From an uncultured Clostridia bacterium (GTDB taxonomy: Bacteria; Bacillota; Clostridia; TANB77; CAG-508): 20,306 nt of DNA. How positions within the stretch are numbered: the stretch's first letter is position 1; the number at the start of each line of letters is the position of its first letter. A program made the position numbers and the translations under genes. Where the stretch lies: the NCBI GenBank assembly GCA_934120045.1, contig CAKOTF010000018.1:1-20306 (forward strand), given 5' to 3'. Below the pieces are notes generated by a model. It searched no databases. It had not been told where the DNA came from and saw only the letters and a program-made list of their open reading frames with translations. Positions 7,493 to 14,090 of this stretch are shown piece by piece.

Positions 7493-7786
7493 TTAGAGGA
7501 AATCAAGTAAAACATTTCCCAAAGCTGTAAAATAAACAGAAACATTTTTTATAACCTCCAAAAGTTGTTTGCTTATAATAATATTTTTACCGAATTGTTT
7601 ATGAATATCGCTAATAAGTGCATTTTGGGCCCATCCTAAAGAAGAATAATTTGTTCTACAGTTAGGTTGAAATAAAATATTTTCTTTTTTGATAATTTTT
7701 CCGTTGTGAGTCGAAATTTTAATAAGATGCCATGCTGAATTTCTTTGAATAGAAGTTTTGCTGTCAATTAAAAGATAGTTTTTCAT
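7493..7786 (-). CDS. Small protein of unknown function
   Basis: This is a 97-residue protein read on the minus strand. I start it at the ATG at 7786-7784, because an AAGGAG sits 9 nt upstream; a TTG six codons earlier lies on that ribosome site. A perfect-looking promoter precedes it and a hairpin terminator follows, which supports a real gene. The N-terminus (LLIDSKTS, then ISTHNGKIIKKENILFQP) has the strand pattern seen at the start of DnaQ-type DEDD exonucleases, but the Glu after the first Asp is missing and the protein is far too short for that family. It could be a remnant of such a gene or unrelated. It diverges from the LysR gene. Confidence 0.6.
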   Translation of the reverse strand: MKNYLLIDSKTSIQRNSAWHLIKISTHNGKIIKKENILFQPNCRTNYSSLGWAQNALISDIHKQFGKNIIISKQLLEVIKNVSVYFTALGNVLLDFL

Positions 7787-7834
7787 AAAATTTCTCTCCT
7801 TCAATAAATTAATTAATTTGTTTTGCGTGCTTAT

Positions 7835-7863
7835 ATTATAATAGATTACATAATATTTGTAAA
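7835..7863 (-). promoter_or_regulatory. Promoter of the 97-residue protein gene
   Basis: On the minus strand, TTTACA (7863-7858) and a perfect TATAAT (7840-7835) are 17 bp apart, 48 bp before the chosen ATG. Confidence 0.65.
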
Positions 7864-7903
7864 ATTAATTATTTAAATATTAATTATTAGTAGAACTTAT
7901 AAT
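7863..7903 (+). promoter_or_regulatory. Inverted repeat and -10 box before the LysR gene
   Basis: The inverted repeat AATTAAT (7863-7869) and ATTAATT (7879-7885) has the T-N11-A-like geometry of LysR-family sites, and a TATAAT follows at 7898-7903. The -35 is weak, as is common for autoregulated LysR genes. The repeat abuts the -35 of the divergent gene, so one regulator could affect both. Confidence 0.4.
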
Positions 7904-7962
7904 GCTTAAACTATTGAAAAAAATAAAATAGAATGTTAAGATATAGAAAAAGGAGAGATTAT

Positions 7963-8859
7963 ATGAATGCAAATTTAGAATTATATAGAATATTTTGTGA
8001 AGTAGTAAAATATAAAAATATATCAAAAGCTGCTGAAAATATATACATATCACAGTCAGCTGTTACACAATCAATACAAAAATTAGAGAAAATATTAGGT
8101 GGGAAATTATTTTTTAGAAATAAAAACGGAGTAGAACTTACAGAAGAAGGAAAAAATTTATATGAATATATAGGAGATAGTATTGAGAAAATGAATAATG
8201 CAGAAAACTTATTTTCTCAATATATAAATCTAGAAAAAGGAATAATAAGAATATGTGGTGGAAAATTTTTAGTAAATAAATATGTTATGCCATCATTAGT
8301 TGGATTTATTAAAGATTATCCTAATATAGATATAAGAATATCAAGAGCAACAACACAAGAAAGCTTAAAAAAATTATCAAATGGAGAAATAGATATTGCA
8401 ATGTTGAATTTATCAGATATTCCAACAGAGTATACAAATATAGATTTTATCTCATTAAAAAGTACACCAAGATATTGTTTTATAGCAACTAATGATTATA
8501 TAAAGAAAAATAAAATTTCAAAAGATAGTAATTTTGAAAATTGTAAAATAATAATACCTAAATCTACAGCATTAAAGCAACATTTAAAAGAATATTGTTC
8601 TCAAAATAATATTGATATTGCTCCAAATTATGAAATTGGTGATACAGAATTAATTGATAGACTAGTATTAAATAATTGCGGTGTTTTGCTTTCAAATATT
8701 GAATATGAAGAAGAGCTATTAAAAAGAGATGATATTCAAATAATAAAAGAATTCCAAATTGGAGAAGATAATAAATCTATAGCAACATTAAAGAAAAATA
8801 TGTGTAATAAAGCAACATTAGAATTAGTAAGAAGAATAAAAGAAGATTTCATGGAATAA
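7963..8859 (+). CDS. LysR-family transcriptional regulator
   Basis: The 298-residue protein has the usual LysR length. The N-terminal winged helix-turn-helix is clear: LELYRIFCEVVKYKNISKAAENIYISQSAVTQSIQKLE spans residues 5-42 in two runs, ending in the expected FFRNKNGVELTEEGK at 50-64. A linker helix and an effector-binding domain follow (for example GIIRICGG and the PSLVGFIKDYPNIDIRI type strands). The start at 7963 is chosen because AAGGAGAG lies just before it; an upstream ATG at 7933 has no ribosome site. It is followed after 12 nt by the 2H-phosphoesterase-like gene, so the two are co-transcribed, and it diverges from the small gene at 7493. The effector and targets cannot be told. Confidence 0.92.
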   Translation: MNANLELYRIFCEVVKYKNISKAAENIYISQSAVTQSIQKLEKILGGKLFFRNKNGVELTEEGKNLYEYIGDSIEKMNNAENLFSQYINLEKGIIRICGGKFLVNKYVMPSLVGFIKDYPNIDIRISRATTQESLKKLSNGEIDIAMLNLSDIPTEYTNIDFISLKSTPRYCFIATNDYIKKNKISKDSNFENCKIIIPKSTALKQHLKEYCSQNNIDIAPNYEIGDTELIDRLVLNNCGVLLSNIEYEEELLKRDDIQIIKEFQIGEDNKSIATLKKNMCNKATLELVRRIKEDFME

Positions 8860-8871
8860 AAGGAGAATTAA

Positions 8872-9342
8872 ATGAGAGAAAGAGAAATGACAGGATTTCA
8901 AGGAATATTTTTTGATGAAATAAATAAGAAAAAATTAATTGATTTACAAGAAAGAAAACTAAAATATGTAGTTAAAGACATGCATATTACTTTTAAATTT
9001 GGAAAAACAGAGAGGTATCCAGAAGAGTTATTAAATAAAGACTATGAAGTTAAAGTTGTAGGATATGCAGCAACAGATAAAAATAGTGGATTTCAAGTTG
9101 AATTACCCAAAGAACTAAAGGCATATTTTAAAAATGAGAATGGACCACATATTACAGTTTCTATTGGAGAAGTTGACGGAGTAAAAGGAAAAGCATATGA
9201 AACAGGATTACTACATTTTAATGAAATAAAAGAGCCTTTTATGATTTCAGGAAGGTTAGGATATTATATTTATGGAAAAGGAAAAATAATGGATAATACT
9301 GTTTTTAAAAAGAAAGAAATTGATGATGAAATTTCAAGATAA
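8872..9342 (+). CDS. 2H-phosphoesterase-like protein (putative RNA-repair or cyclic-phosphate enzyme)
   Basis: The 156-residue protein contains two H-x-T motifs: MHITFKFG (H38) and PHITVSIG (H93). Paired HxT/S motifs are the signature of the 2H phosphoesterase superfamily (LigT, ThpR and the cyclic phosphodiesterase domain of tRNA ligases), which act on 2',3'-cyclic phosphate RNA ends or similar nucleotides. The strands between them (YEVKVVGYAATDKNSGFQV, residues 58-76) fit the family pattern in which an Asp follows a V-V-G strand. The gap of 55 residues is shorter than in LigT. The C-terminus after about 120 is unrecognised. No synthetase or kinase partner is in the window. It lies 12 nt behind the LysR gene with its own AAAGGAG. 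Family call moderate, substrate unknown. Confidence 0.7.
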   Translation: MREREMTGFQGIFFDEINKKKLIDLQERKLKYVVKDMHITFKFGKTERYPEELLNKDYEVKVVGYAATDKNSGFQVELPKELKAYFKNENGPHITVSIGEVDGVKGKAYETGLLHFNEIKEPFMISGRLGYYIYGKGKIMDNTVFKKKEIDDEISR

Positions 9343-9344
9343 TA

Positions 9345-9374
9345 AAAAACCTCATTTACAAATGAGGTTTTTTG
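9345..9374. terminator. Bidirectional terminator between convergent genes
   Basis: The stem AAAAACCTCATTT/AAATGAGGTTTTT has A and T tracts on both sides, so it can stop the LysR operon and, read on the minus strand, the cysteine desulfurase gene. Confidence 0.9.
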
Positions 9375-9414
9375 TATGTGCAAAGATTGAAAGACTAAAA
9401 TATAGAAAATTTTA

Positions 9415-10546
9415 TTATTTTAAGAGTAATTTTAAAGCATTAATAAAATAATCAACCTCTTCAAAAGTATTAAAATCACTAAAAGTAGACCTAATAGCAG
9501 AATTAATATACAATTTAGGAGTATTAATAGCAGACAAAACATGAGAAGGAGTAGTATTACCAGAAGAACAAGCAGAACCACTAGAAACACAAATTCCCAT
9601 ATTATCAAGTTCAAAAATTAATTTAGAGGCATCTGCACCCACAAAAGAAACATTAGCATTTCCGAGGTAACCTATTTTGAATAGAACCATTAATTTTAAA
9701 TCTATTTTTAAAATATCTATTAAGTAAATTAAAATAATAATTTCTAAGTCGAGATACATAAGTAATGTGTGAACTCAAATTAACTCTAGCAATTTCACAA
9801 GCTTTGCCAAGACCAACAATTTCAGCAACATTTTCAGTACCAGCTCTTTTATTTTTTTCCTGATGACCACCATTTATAAAATTTTCAAATTCAATTCCAT
9901 TTTTTGCATAAAGAGCACCAATTCCTTTAGGAGCATGAATTTTATGACCTGAAAGAGAAAGCATATCAATATTCATTTTTTGAACATCAATAAAACAATT
10001 TCCAATAGCCTGAACTGCATCTGTATGAAAAATAATATTGTGATTATGAGCAATTTTGGCAATATCTTCAATTGGCTGAATTGTGCCAATTTCATTATTA
10101 GCAAACATGATACTAATCAAAATAGTTGTAGGTCTAATTGCATTTTCAAGTTCTTGTAAATTAATAAAACCATCTGAATCAACATTTATATAAGAAATAT
10201 CAAAGCCCTGTTTTTCTAAAAACTTACAAGACTCTAATATTGCAGGATGTTCTATTTTTGATGTAATAATATGATTACCTTTTTTCTTATTTGCAAATGC
10301 AATACCTTTAAGTGCAGTATTATCACTTTCAGAACCACAACTAGTAAAATAAATTTCATTTGGATTACAATTTATTAAACTTGCAACTTGAGCTCTAGCA
10401 TTATCAATAGCATGTTTTGATGTTCTACCAATAGAATATAGGGAAGAAGCATTTCCATAATTTGATGTTAAATATGGTATCATTTCATTTAAAACTTCAG
10501 ATCTAATTTTTGTTGTTGCAGCATTATCGAAATAAACAATATTCAT
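9415..10546 (-). pseudogene. Cysteine desulfurase (NifS/IscS family) interrupted by a one-base insertion
   Basis: The first frame (10546 to 9653) encodes 297 residues: FDNAATT at 6-12, PLP-stacking H100, NNEIGTIQ at 150-157, the HTDAVQA segment at 174-180 (D176, Q179) and the Schiff-base lysine K202 in SGHKIHAPKG. It then runs into RKC and a stop. The remaining family sequence continues in another frame from GNANVSF to position 9415 and contains the active-site loop SSGSACSSG (catalytic Cys about 326 in the joined protein). Removing the C that complements base 9664 restores a 376-residue protein of normal length. As read, the product lacks the catalytic Cys that removes sulfur from cysteine for Fe-S and thiolated-RNA biosynthesis. 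The downstream frame shows no decay, so the shift is either very recent or a sequencing error. Confidence 0.88.
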
Positions 10547-10575
10547 ATTAAAAATCCTTTCTTAAAGGTTTATAT

Positions 10576-10604
10576 ATTATATGAATAAAATACTAAAAAG
10601 TTAA
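10576..10604 (-). promoter_or_regulatory. Promoter of the cysteine desulfurase gene
   Basis: On the minus strand, TTAACT (10604-10599) and a perfect TATAAT (10581-10576) are 17 bp apart, about 30 bp before the ATG. A small CCTTT/AAAGG hairpin overlaps its ribosome site near 10555-10567. Confidence 0.55.
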
Positions 10605-10606
10605 AG

Positions 10607-10620
10607 CGAACACAGGTTCT
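10607..10620. promoter_or_regulatory. Candidate LexA (SOS) box
   Basis: CGAACACAGGTTCT contains the GAAC-N4-GTTC core of the Gram-positive LexA/DinR operator. It lies just upstream of the -35 of the cysteine desulfurase gene and 73 bp before the mraZ -35. Such a core can occur by chance in a window this size, so the call is tentative. Confidence 0.35.
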
Positions 10621-10692
10621 GAAATATAGTTAACTCTAAGACGAACAGACTTTCTTTAAAAACAAAAATTTCAAAAATTTTCCTAAAAATAC

Positions 10693-10721
10693 TTGAAAAA
10701 AAATAGTATTTGTATTATTAT
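10693..10721 (+). promoter_or_regulatory. Promoter of the mraZ-rsmH-ftsL operon
   Basis: TTGAAA at 10693-10698 and TATTAT at 10716-10721 are 17 bp apart, with the MraZ boxes starting about 8 bp downstream. Confidence 0.7.
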
Positions 10722-10728
10722 TTATGCA

Positions 10729-10764
10729 TAGTGGTTAAAAGTGGTACAAAGTGGTAGAAAAATG
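10729..10764 (+). promoter_or_regulatory. MraZ operator: GTGGT boxes at 10-bp spacing
   Basis: GTGGT occurs at 10731, 10741 and 10751, with a weaker ATGG at 10761, in perfect 10-bp phase. This matches the direct-repeat TGG-type boxes bound by MraZ in its own promoter in other bacteria. Their place at the expected transcription start fits repression. Confidence 0.8.
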
Positions 10765-10781
10765 GAGAGGAGGAAATCCAA

Positions 10782-11207
10782 ATGTTAATTGGTGAATACG
10801 AACATTCTCTAGATGTAAAAGGTAGATTAATAATGCCAGCAAAATTAAGACAAGACATCGGAGAAACATTCATAATAACAAAAGGTTTAGATGGATGTTT
10901 ATTTGTATTTTCACAAAACGAATGGAATAACTTCGAAGAAAAACTAAAATCATTACCACTATCAGACAAAAATGCCAGAAACTTTGTAAGATTTTTCTTA
11001 TCAGGAGCAACAGAATGTGAAATTGACAAACAAGGAAGATTTTTAATCCCTGCAAATTTAAGAATTTCAGCAAAATTAGAAAAAGATGCAATGATTATAG
11101 GAGTAGGAACAAGATTAGAAATATGGGACAAAGCAACATGGCAAAAATGTGATGAAAACATATCTGCAGATGAGATTGCAGAAAATATGACAATGTTAGG
11201 AATTTAA
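10782..11207 (+). CDS. mraZ: Transcriptional regulator MraZ
   Basis: The 141-residue protein has the two MraZ/AbrB-like halves, each with a D-x3-R motif: DVKGR at 11-15 and DKQGR at 82-86. The first is followed by LIMPAKLR and the second by FLIPANLR. MraZ is a ring-forming DNA-binding protein that represses the cell-division and cell-wall (dcw) cluster from which it is expressed. An AGGAGG at 10767-10772 precedes the ATG. It is the first gene of the operon, with its own boxes just upstream, and rsmH follows after 17 nt. Length and motifs are complete. Confidence 0.96.
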   Translation: MLIGEYEHSLDVKGRLIMPAKLRQDIGETFIITKGLDGCLFVFSQNEWNNFEEKLKSLPLSDKNARNFVRFFLSGATECEIDKQGRFLIPANLRISAKLEKDAMIIGVGTRLEIWDKATWQKCDENISADEIAENMTMLGI

Positions 11208-11224
11208 TTGTGAGGTGCTGAAAA

Positions 11225-12160
11225 TTGGAATTTAAACATAAACCTGTACTATTAGAAGAAACAATTGAAGGGCTAAAGATAAAAGAAGATGGAATTTATG
11301 TAGATGGGACATTAGGTGGAGCAGGGCATAGTAAAGAAATTCTAAAAAGATTATCATCAAAAGGAATGTTAATAGGAATAGATAGAGATGAAGAAGCACT
11401 AAAAGCAGCAAAAGAGAACTTAAAACAATACTCAAATGTAAAATATGTACATGGAAATCATGATGAAATTGAAGAAATTTTAAAAAAATTAAATATAGAA
11501 AAAGTAGATGGAATATTACTTGACTTAGGAGTATCATCATATCAATTAGATGAAAGAAATAGAGGATTTAGCTATTTAGGAAATAATGAATTAGATATGA
11601 GGATGGATAAAACTCAAAGTTTAACAGCGAAAAAAGTCGTAAATACATATTCTGAGGAAGAATTAGCAAATATAATATACGAATATGGCGAAGAAAGGTT
11701 TTCAAGACAAATTGCTAAAAATATATGTATTGCAAGAAAAGAAAAAGAAATTGAGACAACAGAAGAATTAGTTAAAATAATAGAAAAATCAATGCCTGCA
11801 TTTGCAAAAAAAGAAGGACATCCAGCAAAGAGAACATTTCAAGCAATAAGAATAGAAGTAAATAATGAAATAAAACCATTATATAATACATCAAGAAAAT
11901 GTATAGAATTATTAAAAAATGAAGGAAGATTATGTATAATAACATTCCATTCATTAGAAGATAGGGCAGTAAAAAATGCTTATGTTGATGCACAAGGAAA
12001 GTGCACATGTCCTAAAGATTTGCCATATTGTGTATGTGGTGCAAAATCAGAAGGAAAAATAATAAATAAAAAACCAATAATAGCAACAGAAGAAGAACAA
12101 GAAGAAAACTCAAGATCAAAAAGCGCAAAATTAAGAATTTTTGAAAAAATAATTAAATAA
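11225..12160 (+). CDS. rsmH: 16S rRNA (cytosine-1402-N4)-methyltransferase RsmH (MraW)
   Basis: The 311-residue enzyme methylates N4 of C1402 in the ribosomal P site of 16S rRNA using S-adenosylmethionine. Family landmarks are HKPVLLEE at 5-12, the SAM loop YVDGTLGGAGHS at 25-36, GILLDLGVSSYQLDE at 96-110, the RTFQAIRIEVN segment after position 200, and a C-terminal Cys pair region (CTCPKDLPYCVCG) typical of clostridial members. It starts with TTG at 11225, set by GAGGTG at 11212-11217 and by the family's N-terminus; no ATG fits. It lies 17 nt after mraZ and 43 nt before the ftsL-like gene. Confidence 0.97.
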   Translation: MEFKHKPVLLEETIEGLKIKEDGIYVDGTLGGAGHSKEILKRLSSKGMLIGIDRDEEALKAAKENLKQYSNVKYVHGNHDEIEEILKKLNIEKVDGILLDLGVSSYQLDERNRGFSYLGNNELDMRMDKTQSLTAKKVVNTYSEEELANIIYEYGEERFSRQIAKNICIARKEKEIETTEELVKIIEKSMPAFAKKEGHPAKRTFQAIRIEVNNEIKPLYNTSRKCIELLKNEGRLCIITFHSLEDRAVKNAYVDAQGKCTCPKDLPYCVCGAKSEGKIINKKPIIATEEEQEENSRSKSAKLRIFEKIIK

Positions 12161-12203
12161 AGCGTAAGAAAAGAACAAAGTACAAAGGAAGGAGGTAAGT
12201 AAC

Positions 12204-12740
12204 ATGTCAAGAAGTTCATATCAATATGAAACAAGTCCTAGAAAATATGAGCCAGATTATGATATACCAAGAAAAAGAACACAACAAACAAGAAGAAAAA
12301 ACAGTACTAAAAAAACAACAGCAAAAAAACAAACAATAAAAACAAATTATCAAATAAAAAAAGAAAAGAAAAAAGTAGAAATGTTGAATCATGTTAAACA
12401 AATTTTGATTGTAATTGGTATATTTATCATGTTACTTATAGTAAGTTTTAGAGAAATTTCTATAATGGAAATGTTCAATAATAAGAAAAAAATGGAAAAT
12501 GAACTTGCATTAGTTCAAAAAGAGAATGGTCAAGTTGAAAAAGATATAAAGGCACAAGAAAGTAAACTTGATTGGAACATGATAAAACAAAAAGCAACAG
12601 AAGAATTAGGAATGCAAGAAGCAAATAAGATTGCCATAGAACTTGATAAATCAGATAATGTTGAAAAAGAAGTAACATTAATTAAAGCTGATAATACAAG
12701 TTTTCTTGAAAAATTAATAGAAAAGTTTATAATAAAATAA
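12204..12740 (+). CDS. ftsL: FtsL-like septum protein
   Basis: The 178-residue protein has the plan of FtsL/DivIC: a long basic cytoplasmic N-terminus (1-64, rich in Lys, Arg and Thr), one membrane segment (about 66-81, IVIGIFIMLLIVSF in part), then an extracytoplasmic coiled coil (about 90-122) and an acidic tail. FtsL works with DivIC and the septal transglycosylase and transpeptidase in the divisome. Sequence identity in this family is low, so the call rests on topology and on the place after mraZ and rsmH. A strong AAGGAAGGAGG lies before the ATG. The operon ends here at a terminator; the usual next gene for a penicillin-binding protein is absent. Confidence 0.8.
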   Translation: MSRSSYQYETSPRKYEPDYDIPRKRTQQTRRKNSTKKTTAKKQTIKTNYQIKKEKKKVEMLNHVKQILIVIGIFIMLLIVSFREISIMEMFNNKKKMENELALVQKENGQVEKDIKAQESKLDWNMIKQKATEELGMQEANKIAIELDKSDNVEKEVTLIKADNTSFLEKLIEKFIIK

Positions 12741-12804
12741 AACAGATTAATTTTATAATATTAATAAATTCTTATTGATATTATAAAGCTAATCTGTTTT
12801 TTTA
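12741..12804 (+). terminator. Long-stem terminator of the mraZ operon
   Basis: The outer arms AACAGATTA and TAATCTGTT enclose a second stem, TTATAATATTAATAA with TTATTGATATTATAA, and a run of seven or eight T residues follows at 12797-12804. Confidence 0.85.
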
Positions 12805-12811
12805 TATAGTA

Positions 12812-12915
12812 GGAAAGTTCTCCTTGCAGGAGGACTTTCTGTACTAGATAAATATGGCGAGTCTTAGATTTTCTTAAAATTTTCATTTGATAGAAAATCT
12901 TAGACTCGCTTTTTT
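12812..12915 (+). ncRNA. Structured non-coding segment, possible small RNA ending in a terminator
   Basis: Two strong hairpins lie in line. GAAAGTTCTCC pairs with GGAGGACTTTC (about 12812-12838, loop TTGCA) and locks up an AGGAGG-like sequence. Then GCGAGTCT...AGATTTTCT pairs with its complement (12857-12874 with 12892-12909, one mismatch) and ends in six T residues. No ORF over 7 codons follows the AGGAGG. It could be a small RNA, an sRNA processed from the mraZ operon, or a relic. No clear promoter was found. Confidence 0.35.
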
Positions 12916-12975
12916 ATTATAGTAGATGATTTTTTACAATAAATTTTTGCATAAATAAATAATTAAAAAAAATTT

Positions 12976-13395
12976 TTAAATAGCTATTTTTGAGGCAAAT
13001 AAAAAAATTGCACCAACACCAGCCAATGGCAAAAGTATATATAAGAAGATATATGAAAATATTGTCATTGCTTTTATTGGTAAATTAAAAATATAACAAA
13101 TTGTTCTTATAAATACTTTATGTACAGAATGTAATCCTTCTGCATATCCATTGCTTTTTGCTTGTACTAATATTTCACTTGGAATTTGATATAATTCAGA
13201 AATTTTATATATTGTGTTTAAATCAGGGTATTCAAAACTGTATTCCCATTTTTTTACATCTTTTGCAGTGACATTAGGTAATGCTAATTGTTCTGCTAAA
13301 TGTTTATAATTCCAACCTCTTTTTAATCTCTCATTTTGTAAAATTACTTCTAATGTAATAGGTTTTTCTTTTGGCTCTTTTAATTTCAATTTCAT
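12976..13395 (-). CDS. XRE-type helix-turn-helix protein with C-terminal membrane anchor
   Basis: This is a 139-residue protein. Residues 16-75 have the XRE pattern (LQNERLKRGWNYKHLAEQL, then a V-T-A-K-D-V-K-K-W-E recognition helix and a DLNTIYKISELYQIP closing helix). The C-terminal part has a hydrophobic stretch from about 108 to 138 (FSYIFLYILLPLAGVGAIFL in part) that should sit in the membrane. I start at ATG 13395-13393, because AAAGGA is well placed before it; a TTG two codons upstream is less likely. A membrane-tethered DNA-binding regulator or sensor is the natural reading. It has its own promoter and diverges from the HAD gene at 13528. Its targets are unknown. Confidence 0.8.
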   Translation of the reverse strand: MKLKLKEPKEKPITLEVILQNERLKRGWNYKHLAEQLALPNVTAKDVKKWEYSFEYPDLNTIYKISELYQIPSEILVQAKSNGYAEGLHSVHKVFIRTICYIFNLPIKAMTIFSYIFLYILLPLAGVGAIFLFASKIAI

Positions 13396-13415
13396 AAGCA
13401 AATCCTTTCAAAAGT

Positions 13416-13444
13416 ATTATATAAATAATATATAAAATTGGCAA
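13416..13444 (-). promoter_or_regulatory. Promoter of the XRE membrane regulator
   Basis: On the minus strand, TTGCCA (13444-13439) and a perfect TATAAT (13421-13416) are 17 bp apart, about 20 bp before the start codon. Confidence 0.7.
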
Positions 13445-13476
13445 GATAAAAAATGAATCTTTCAAGAAAAAATATA

Positions 13477-13505
13477 TTGAGATTTTATTGATTATTTGAT
13501 AATAT
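13477..13505 (+). promoter_or_regulatory. Promoter of the HAD phosphatase gene
   Basis: TTGAGA at 13477-13482 and TAATAT at 13500-13505 are 17 bp apart, 22 nt before the ATG at 13528, with AAAGGAG between. Confidence 0.65.
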
Positions 13506-13527
13506 AGTATTGTAAAGGAGACTAAAA

Positions 13528-14028
13528 ATGAGTGAATTTGTAAATGAAATCAAAGAAATTTGTAGAAAAAATAAAAAAGTAGCTATGTATATAGATATGG
13601 ATGGCACAATAGCAGAATATCACTTGTATAATCCAGAAGAAATTTCAAGAAAAATGGAAGAAGAATATTTGAAAAATGAGCCATTAAAAAATGTAATTGA
13701 TGTATTAGAAGAAATTTCAAAAATTAATAATATAGAGATGTATATATTATCATTATCAAAGACAAAAAAGATAACAGAAAAGAAGAAAATATGGTTAAAA
13801 AAATATGTACCATTTATTAAAGAGGAAAACTGGATAATATTAACAAAAGAAATTGGTGAGTATTCAAATGAAAATAGAAATGAAATAAAAGGAAAAAATA
13901 TAGAATTAAGACAAAAAGATTATGATAAGTCAATAATGTTAGATGATGAACAAGTTGTTTTAAGAGAAGCTAAAAAAATATTAAATGATAAAGTTGAAGT
14001 ATTTCATATATCTTCAGCATTGATTTAA
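13528..14028 (+). CDS. HAD-superfamily phosphatase, 5'-nucleotidase-like
   Basis: The 166-residue protein carries the HAD motifs in order: YIDMDGT at 21-27 (nucleophile D23, acid/base D25), the Ser motif YILSLSKT at 72-79, a Lys-rich helix (KTKKITEKKKIWLKKY, about 78-93) for motif III, and IMLDDEQ at 136-142 for the metal-binding acidic pair. The short helical cap between motifs I and II (about 30-65) and the overall size fit the 5'(3')-deoxyribonucleotidase type, which dephosphorylates (deoxy)nucleoside monophosphates, but other small-molecule phosphates are possible. Single gene with its own promoter and a following hairpin terminator. Confidence 0.85.
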   Translation: MSEFVNEIKEICRKNKKVAMYIDMDGTIAEYHLYNPEEISRKMEEEYLKNEPLKNVIDVLEEISKINNIEMYILSLSKTKKITEKKKIWLKKYVPFIKEENWIILTKEIGEYSNENRNEIKGKNIELRQKDYDKSIMLDDEQVVLREAKKILNDKVEVFHISSALI

Positions 14029-14037
14029 TAAAAAATG

Positions 14038-14087
14038 GAAAAAGGTGAGTACAATAATAAATCTATTATTATGCCCACCTTTTTTTG
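14038..14087. terminator. Bidirectional terminator between convergent genes
   Basis: AAAAAGGTG pairs with CACCTTTTT, with an inner ATAATA/TATTAT stem. A-run on the left and T-run on the right let it end both the HAD gene and the minus-strand gene that stops at 14091. Confidence 0.88.
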
Positions 14088-14090
14088 TTC

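Noticed and set aside
7933..7962. Earlier ATG for the LysR gene
   Set aside because: It has no ribosome site and would add ten basic residues ahead of a normal LysR N-terminus; the ATG at 7963 follows AAGGAGAG.
9653..9680. Programmed frameshift or intein in the cysteine desulfurase
   Set aside because: No slippery run, pseudoknot or inserted domain is seen at the break; one extra base explains it fully.
12854..12877. 7-codon frame after the hidden AGGAGG as a leader peptide
   Set aside because: The distance from the AGGAGG is too long, and no attenuator-controlled gene follows on this strand.
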